A stretch of 64,000 bases of DNA from JAEZDP01 sp964430855 (GTDB lineage: Bacteria; Acidobacteriota; Vicinamibacteria; Vicinamibacterales; Vicinamibacteraceae). Shown here one piece after another: positions 60,303-64,000 of the stretch. Position 1 is the first letter of the stretch. Every line of letters begins with the position of its first letter. A model generated the notes under the pieces. It was not told the DNA's origin. It searched no databases and saw only the letters and a list, made by a program, of their open reading frames with translations. The stretch is from contig CAYSHC010000012.1 of assembly GCA_964430855.1 (NCBI GenBank), positions 1 to 64,000 of the forward strand. The letters are read 5' to 3'. The position numbers were made by a program, and so were the translations under genes.

Positions 60303-61199
60303 CTACTCGCTGCCCACGAGGTGGAGCTTGAAGAAGTCGATGGTGCGCTGCCAGGCGAGGGCCGCGGCCTTCGCGTCGTAGCGCGGCGTCGTGTCGTTGT
60401 TGAAGCCGTGCTGCGTGCCCGGGTAGTGGTGCACGGTCACGCTGGCGCCCGCCGCCTTCAGCGCGGCCTCGTAGGCCGGCCACGCGGCGTTGATGCGCTC
60501 GTCGTGCTCGGCCAGGTGGACGAGCAGCGGCGCCTTCACGCCCTTTGCCGCCTCCGGCGCCGGCGAGTTGCCGTAGAACGGCACCGCCGCCGCGAGGTCC
60601 GGCAGCTGGGTCGCGAGCAGGTGCGCGATGCCGCCACCGTAGCAGAAGCCGACGACGCCCACGCGGCCGGTGCAGTCGTCGCGTCCCTTCAGGTACCGGA
60701 AGGCCGCGGCCATGTCGGCGCGCGTCTTCGTCTGGTCGAGCTTCTGGAACTGCGCGCGGGCCGCGTCCTCGTCGCCGGGATAGCCGCCGAGCGGCGCGAG
60801 CGCGTCGGGCGCGAACGCCATGAAGCCCTCGAGCGCCACGCGCCGCGCCACGTCCTCGATGTAGGGGTTCAGGCCGCGGTTCTCGTGGACGACGAGCACG
60901 CCGGGCAGGCGTCCCGTCTGCTTCGCCGGACGCACCAGGTACCCGCGCGTCGTGTCGTAGCCCTCGGGCGACGGGTAGGTGACCCACTCCGTCTTCAGCC
61001 GCGAATCGTCGGGCGCCACCTGCTGGGCTTCGGCAAAGCGCGGGCTCAGCGCCTCGAGCAGCATCGCGGCGGTCGTGCCGCCGACGGCGAACTTCGCCGC
61101 GCGATCGAGGAAGCCGCGCCTGTCGATGTCGCCGTGCACGTACGCGTCGAACAGGATCAACAGTTCCTGGTCGAAGTCTGCTGCCGTCTTCCGCTCCAT
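60303..61199 (-). CDS. Dienelactone hydrolase-family protein
   Basis: Alpha/beta hydrolase, 298 residues. Catalytic residues are E106 in VVHENRGL, C186 in GFCYGGG (the nucleophile is Cys as in dienelactone hydrolase), D233 in EHDERI and H264 in TQHGF. The first 60 residues carry a twin-arginine-like segment DRRGFLDRAAKFAVGGTTAAMLL, so export by Tat is possible. GGAGG 6 nt before the ATG. 38 nt upstream of the DUF1080 gene, probably one operon. Natural substrate unknown. Confidence 0.92.
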   Translation of the reverse strand: MERKTAADFDQELLILFDAYVHGDIDRRGFLDRAAKFAVGGTTAAMLLEALSPRFAEAQQVAPDDSRLKTEWVTYPSPEGYDTTRGYLVRPAKQTGRLPGVLVVHENRGLNPYIEDVARRVALEGFMAFAPDALAPLGGYPGDEDAARAQFQKLDQTKTRADMAAAFRYLKGRDDCTGRVGVVGFCYGGGIAHLLATQLPDLAAAVPFYGNSPAPEAAKGVKAPLLVHLAEHDERINAAWPAYEAALKAAGASVTVHHYPGTQHGFNNDTTPRYDAKAAALAWQRTIDFFKLHLVGSE

Positions 61200-61291
61200 G
61201 TGCTGCCTCCGGGGGTGTGCCTGCGAGAATACACGACTTCGCCGTCCTCTTCGCGACCTCCGCGCGTCCTCCCCTATGCCAGTGATCGCCG

Positions 61292-61320
61292 TTCGCCGGC
61301 GCGCCACCCTGTGCTACGGT
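61292..61320 (+). promoter_or_regulatory. Promoter candidate ahead of the 61349 gene
   Basis: -35-like TTCGCC (61292-61297), 17-nt spacer, extended -10 TGC-TACGGT (61312-61320). The ATG is 28 nt further and has AAGGAG, so this is a normal leadered promoter. Confidence 0.45.
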
Positions 61321-61348
61321 GCGGGCACCGAGACCAAGGAGTGCACAG

Positions 61349-61837
61349 ATGCGCAGTTCATCCCGCTGGTTGTCGACCATCGTCCTTGCCGGCGCCCTGC
61401 TGACCGGCGCCGCCGTGTCATCTGCCCAGCCCGCGCCCGCCGCCCCGCGCACGCCGGCGGCGCAGTCCGGCAGGCCGTACGTCGTCGAGTACTACTACAA
61501 GGTCAAGTGGGGCCACTTCGACGAGTTCATGGAGCTCTATCGGCGCAACCACTACCCGATCCTGCTGCGCGAGCAGGCGCTCGGGCGGATCCTCCGCATG
61601 GAGGCGGCGTTCCCGCGGTACCACTCCGGCGAGGCCGACCGCTGGGACATGCGCTTCACGATCGTCTGGAAGGACGCGTCGGTGCTCGACGACGGGTTCG
61701 ACACGTCGGGCATCATCAAGGAGCTGTATCCCGACCAGGAGAAGTTCCGGGCCGAGGAGCAGCGGCGCTTCGAGCTGCTGCTCGAGCACAAGGACGTGCC
61801 CGTGCGGGTGGACGACCTCGCCACCTGGCAGAAGTAG
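61349..61837 (+). CDS. Exported protein of unknown function
   Basis: 162 residues from ATG 61349 with AAGGAG upstream. Signal peptide (STIVLAGALLTGAAVSSAQP), a Pro/Ala linker, then a compact domain: YVVEYYYKVKWGHFDEFMELYRRNHYPILLREQ, ADRWDMRFTIVWKDASVLDD, ELYPDQEKFRAEEQRRFELLLEHKD. The pattern resembles ferredoxin-like dimeric alpha/beta-barrel proteins, but I cannot name a family or activity. Confidence 0.8.
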   Translation: MRSSSRWLSTIVLAGALLTGAAVSSAQPAPAAPRTPAAQSGRPYVVEYYYKVKWGHFDEFMELYRRNHYPILLREQALGRILRMEAAFPRYHSGEADRWDMRFTIVWKDASVLDDGFDTSGIIKELYPDQEKFRAEEQRRFELLLEHKDVPVRVDDLATWQK

Positions 61838-61936
61838 GGCGTTCGATATGAAGGCGCGGGCTGACGTATGCTGACGGCGCGCCCTGACCTCGCACGGGCA
61901 GCGTGGCTCGCCGCCCGCTGATGGCGCCGCTCACGC

Positions 61937-62794
61937 ATGCTCAACCCGCTCCGGATCCTCGGATTCCTCGTCGCCGAACGCGTTGCCCGCCACCAGGTCG
62001 CCAGGGAGCCGGAACCCGAGCTGGTCATGTCGTCGCCCGAGCAGGTCGAGAGCTTCGACCGCGAGGGCGACACGCACGGCGTCCTGATCCCCGTCTATCA
62101 CCTCAACGCCGTCCTGCTCTCGCACATCCTGCCCGAGGGCGGCAGCCTGCTCGACCTGGGGTGCGGCTCGGGCCGTCTGCTCATGCACCTGGCGGAGCGG
62201 CGGCCCGACGTCGAGATCGTCGGGCTCGACGCGTCGGCAGGCATGATTGCCCGGGCCCGCGAGCTCACCCGCGCGCGCGGGCTCGAGAGCCGCCTCACCT
62301 TCGTGCAGGGCGACATGCTCAGGGTGCACGAGTACATCGGCGACCGCCGGTTCTCGGCCATCTCGTCGATCTTCGCGCTGCACCACCTCCCGTCGTACGA
62401 GGCGCTCGCCGCGAACCTCGCGAGCATCGCCGGGTGCGGCGCGCCGGCGCTGCACGTCTTCGACTTCGCGCGGCCGAAGCGCCGCCGGAGCGCCGAGCGC
62501 TTCCCCGAGCTGTTCTCGCCCCAGGCGTCGCGGCAGTGCTGCGAGGACACGACGAACTCGCTGCTCGCGGCGTTCACCTTCGGCGAGATCCGCGCGGCGC
62601 TCGGCGGGCACCTCGATCTCGCGTCCGCGCTGTCGAAGCCGCTGCCGATCTACCAGGTGCATCGCCGCTGCCCCGAGCCCGCGCCCGATACGGCGCGGCT
62701 GTGGCAGCCGGCCGCGCTGTCGAAGGAGGAGCGGGCGCTCTACACGATCCTGCGGCGCAGCCTGCGGACGCTGCGGTGGCCGGAGTATGACTGA
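61937..62794 (+). CDS. Class I SAM-dependent methyltransferase
   Basis: 285 residues. SAM motif I GSLLDLGCGSGRLLMHL (about 70-86), acidic strand end IVGLDASAGMIARAREL, and motif FSAISSIFALHHLPSYEAL. The C-terminal part has a Cys pair (QCCEDTTNSLLAAF) and no recognised substrate domain. Probably acts on a small molecule or lipid. The gene stands alone: the gap before it (61838-61936) has only a weak TATGCT -10-like element. Confidence 0.88.
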   Translation: MLNPLRILGFLVAERVARHQVAREPEPELVMSSPEQVESFDREGDTHGVLIPVYHLNAVLLSHILPEGGSLLDLGCGSGRLLMHLAERRPDVEIVGLDASAGMIARARELTRARGLESRLTFVQGDMLRVHEYIGDRRFSAISSIFALHHLPSYEALAANLASIAGCGAPALHVFDFARPKRRRSAERFPELFSPQASRQCCEDTTNSLLAAFTFGEIRAALGGHLDLASALSKPLPIYQVHRRCPEPAPDTARLWQPAALSKEERALYTILRRSLRTLRWPEYD

Positions 62795-62879
62795 TCCGCT
62801 CTCCGCTGGACACTCGCCGCTGGCGCGCGTGGTGTGCGTGTAAGCTGGAGCCACCACGACACCTGGACGGAGACTGCCG

Positions 62880-63992
62880 ATGCGCCGAGCGGCCGCCCTG
62901 TTCGTCCTTGTTGCGCTTCTGTGCGACAGCGCCGTTGCCGTCCGGGCGGCGGGCGGGCTCCAGCAGCCCGCGTTCCGCGCGACGACGGTCGTCGTGGAAG
63001 TGTCGGCGGTGATCACGAAGGACGGCGAGCCGGTGCCCGACATCAGGGCCGAGGAAGTCGTCGTCTCGGACGAGGGCGTGCCGCAGGAGCTCGTGGCATT
63101 CGAGTACGTGGACCACGTCGTCTCCTCCGAGATCGACGACGACGTGACGCCGGCGGTGGCAGCCCGGGCGCCGCGCGCTGGCTCGCCGGGACGCGATTAC
63201 GTGCTGCTCGTCGACGACCTGCACGTCGACCCGAGGCGCACACGTCAGACACGCGACATCGCGACGGCGCTGATCGACGGCCTCGCGCCCAACGACCGGC
63301 TCGCCATCGTCAACACCGGCCCGTTCGACACCGTGCTGCAGCTGACCACCGACAGGAACGCGGCGCGACGGATGGTCCGCCAGCTGCGAGGCCAGAGGAC
63401 GCCCACGCTCGGTCCCGGTGAGCAGGAGATCAAGACTCTCATCATGCTGCGCGTCCTGAAGGGGATTGCCGACAGGCTCGCGGGCGACGCGGCCCGGCGC
63501 CGCAGCATCCTCGTCGTCAGCGAGGGCCAGCCGCTCGGCCCCGGCAGTCCGGAGGCGCCCGGCGATCACCACGACGTCTGGCGCGCGTACGAGGACGTGG
63601 TGGCGGCGGCCGCCGCGGCCAACGTCGCGATCTACGCCGTCAGCCCCGCGGGGCTCGAGGCCCCGGTCGCGGCCATCCGCGCCACGAGCGACCGCGAGGC
63701 CGCGTTGTCGGCGAGCACGATGGCGCAGCAGTCCGCCGACGCGATGCTGGGTCGATACTACGGCACGCTCGGACGCCTCAGCACCGCCACCGGCGGGACG
63801 CTGACGACCGACTCGAACGCGCTCGCGCAGGGCGTGCGGCAGATGCTCGACGACAGCCGGCGATACTACCGGCTCGCGTATCGCCAGCCGGCGCTTGCCG
63901 AAGGCGAGGAGCGAAGGCCGCGGACGATTCGCGTGACCGTGTCGCGCCCCGGAGTGGACGTCAGGGCGCGGACGGCCTACGTGCCGCGGTAG
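62880..63992 (+). CDS. VWFA-related protein, acidobacterial type (2)
   Basis: 370 residues with a signal peptide (LFVLVALLCDSAVAVRA). Same family as the gene at 34363: VVVEVSAVITKDGEPVPDIRAEEVVVSDEG, YVLLVDDLHVDPRRTRQTRDIATALI as the metal-site region, LAIVNTGPFDTVLQL, RRSILVVSEGQPL, VAIYAVSPAGLEA, and a C-terminal YYRLAYRQPA ... RTIRVTVSRPGVDVRAR. Shorter than its paralogue. GGAGA lies upstream of the ATG. Function unknown. Confidence 0.9.
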   Translation: MRRAAALFVLVALLCDSAVAVRAAGGLQQPAFRATTVVVEVSAVITKDGEPVPDIRAEEVVVSDEGVPQELVAFEYVDHVVSSEIDDDVTPAVAARAPRAGSPGRDYVLLVDDLHVDPRRTRQTRDIATALIDGLAPNDRLAIVNTGPFDTVLQLTTDRNAARRMVRQLRGQRTPTLGPGEQEIKTLIMLRVLKGIADRLAGDAARRRSILVVSEGQPLGPGSPEAPGDHHDVWRAYEDVVAAAAAANVAIYAVSPAGLEAPVAAIRATSDREAALSASTMAQQSADAMLGRYYGTLGRLSTATGGTLTTDSNALAQGVRQMLDDSRRYYRLAYRQPALAEGEERRPRTIRVTVSRPGVDVRARTAYVPR

Positions 63993-64000
63993 GTGTGGCG

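Noticed and set aside
1..64000. tRNA, rRNA, riboswitch or transposase genes
   Set aside because: I saw no T-loop-like GGTTCGAATCC pattern, no conserved rRNA segment, no riboswitch core and no DDE or HUH transposase motif. A covariance-model search would be the decisive test.

Overview
The window is GC-rich bacterial DNA, densely coded on both strands, with no rRNA, tRNA, CRISPR array or insertion sequence that I can see. Two VWFA-related proteins of the acidobacterial type, two very large signal-peptide proteins ending in a single-haem cytochrome domain, a DUF1080 protein, a Tat-exported Gfo/Idh/MocA oxidoreductase and strongly G/C-ending codons point to Acidobacteriota, most likely Vicinamibacteria. 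That placement is inference. A run of ten N at 1226-1235 shows this is a draft or scaffolded assembly.

Layout. 1-11374 is a divergent surface-polysaccharide locus. The minus strand carries UDP-glucose dehydrogenase, GalE and an MsbA-like ABC exporter cut by the window edge. The plus strand carries five glycosyltransferases, a polyprenyl-phosphate sugar-1-phosphate transferase and UDP-glucuronate decarboxylase. 11330-19568 is mostly minus strand: a heptanucleotide repeat field, pgsA, a TPR/SLH lipoprotein, hflX, an MFS exporter, an acyl-CoA dehydrogenase, a SAM hydrolase with a methyltransferase-like partner, and bactofilin. 19698-23354 handles sulfur and thiols (cysteine desulfurase, mnmA, trxB, trxA). 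23406-27917 holds glycogen synthase, a D-Ala-D-Ala carboxypeptidase and an M20 peptidase. 28147-34355 holds a small unknown gene, a LysR regulator and a hom-thrB-thrC-lysC operon. 34363-37714 encodes a VWFA protein, a basic-tailed unknown and a nuclease-fold-like protein with a very long histone-H1-like tail. 37903-42649 has two haem genes, a lipoprotein methyltransferase, arginase and DUF2911. 42699-44209 is an orphan FlhB-C/FliK-like pair. 44342-61837 is rich in carbohydrate and oxidoreductase genes: three Gfo/Idh/MocA proteins, an SDR, two propeller/HEAT/cytochrome proteins, a CBM9-like protein, an EEP hydrolase, an SGNH hydrolase, DUF1080 and a dienelactone hydrolase. The end carries a methyltransferase and a second VWFA protein.

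How the genes work together. Ugd followed by Uxs would supply UDP-glucuronate and UDP-xylose to the glycosyltransferases. Hom, ThrB, ThrC and LysC cover four steps of the aspartate-to-threonine route. Cysteine desulfurase and MnmA form a tRNA thiolation pair.

The most unusual signals are not single enzymes. (1) At eleven genes and two candidate leader ORFs a TANNNT -10-like hexamer ends 6-8 nt before the start codon, which predicts leaderless mRNAs. Two of these starts open mini-ORFs that stop at the start codon of lysR and of hom. (2) Four otherwise unrelated proteins carry histone-H1-like Lys/Ala/Pro tails. (3) Two kinds of palindromic or periodic repeat field sit between convergent genes and supply coding ends or stop codons to their neighbours.
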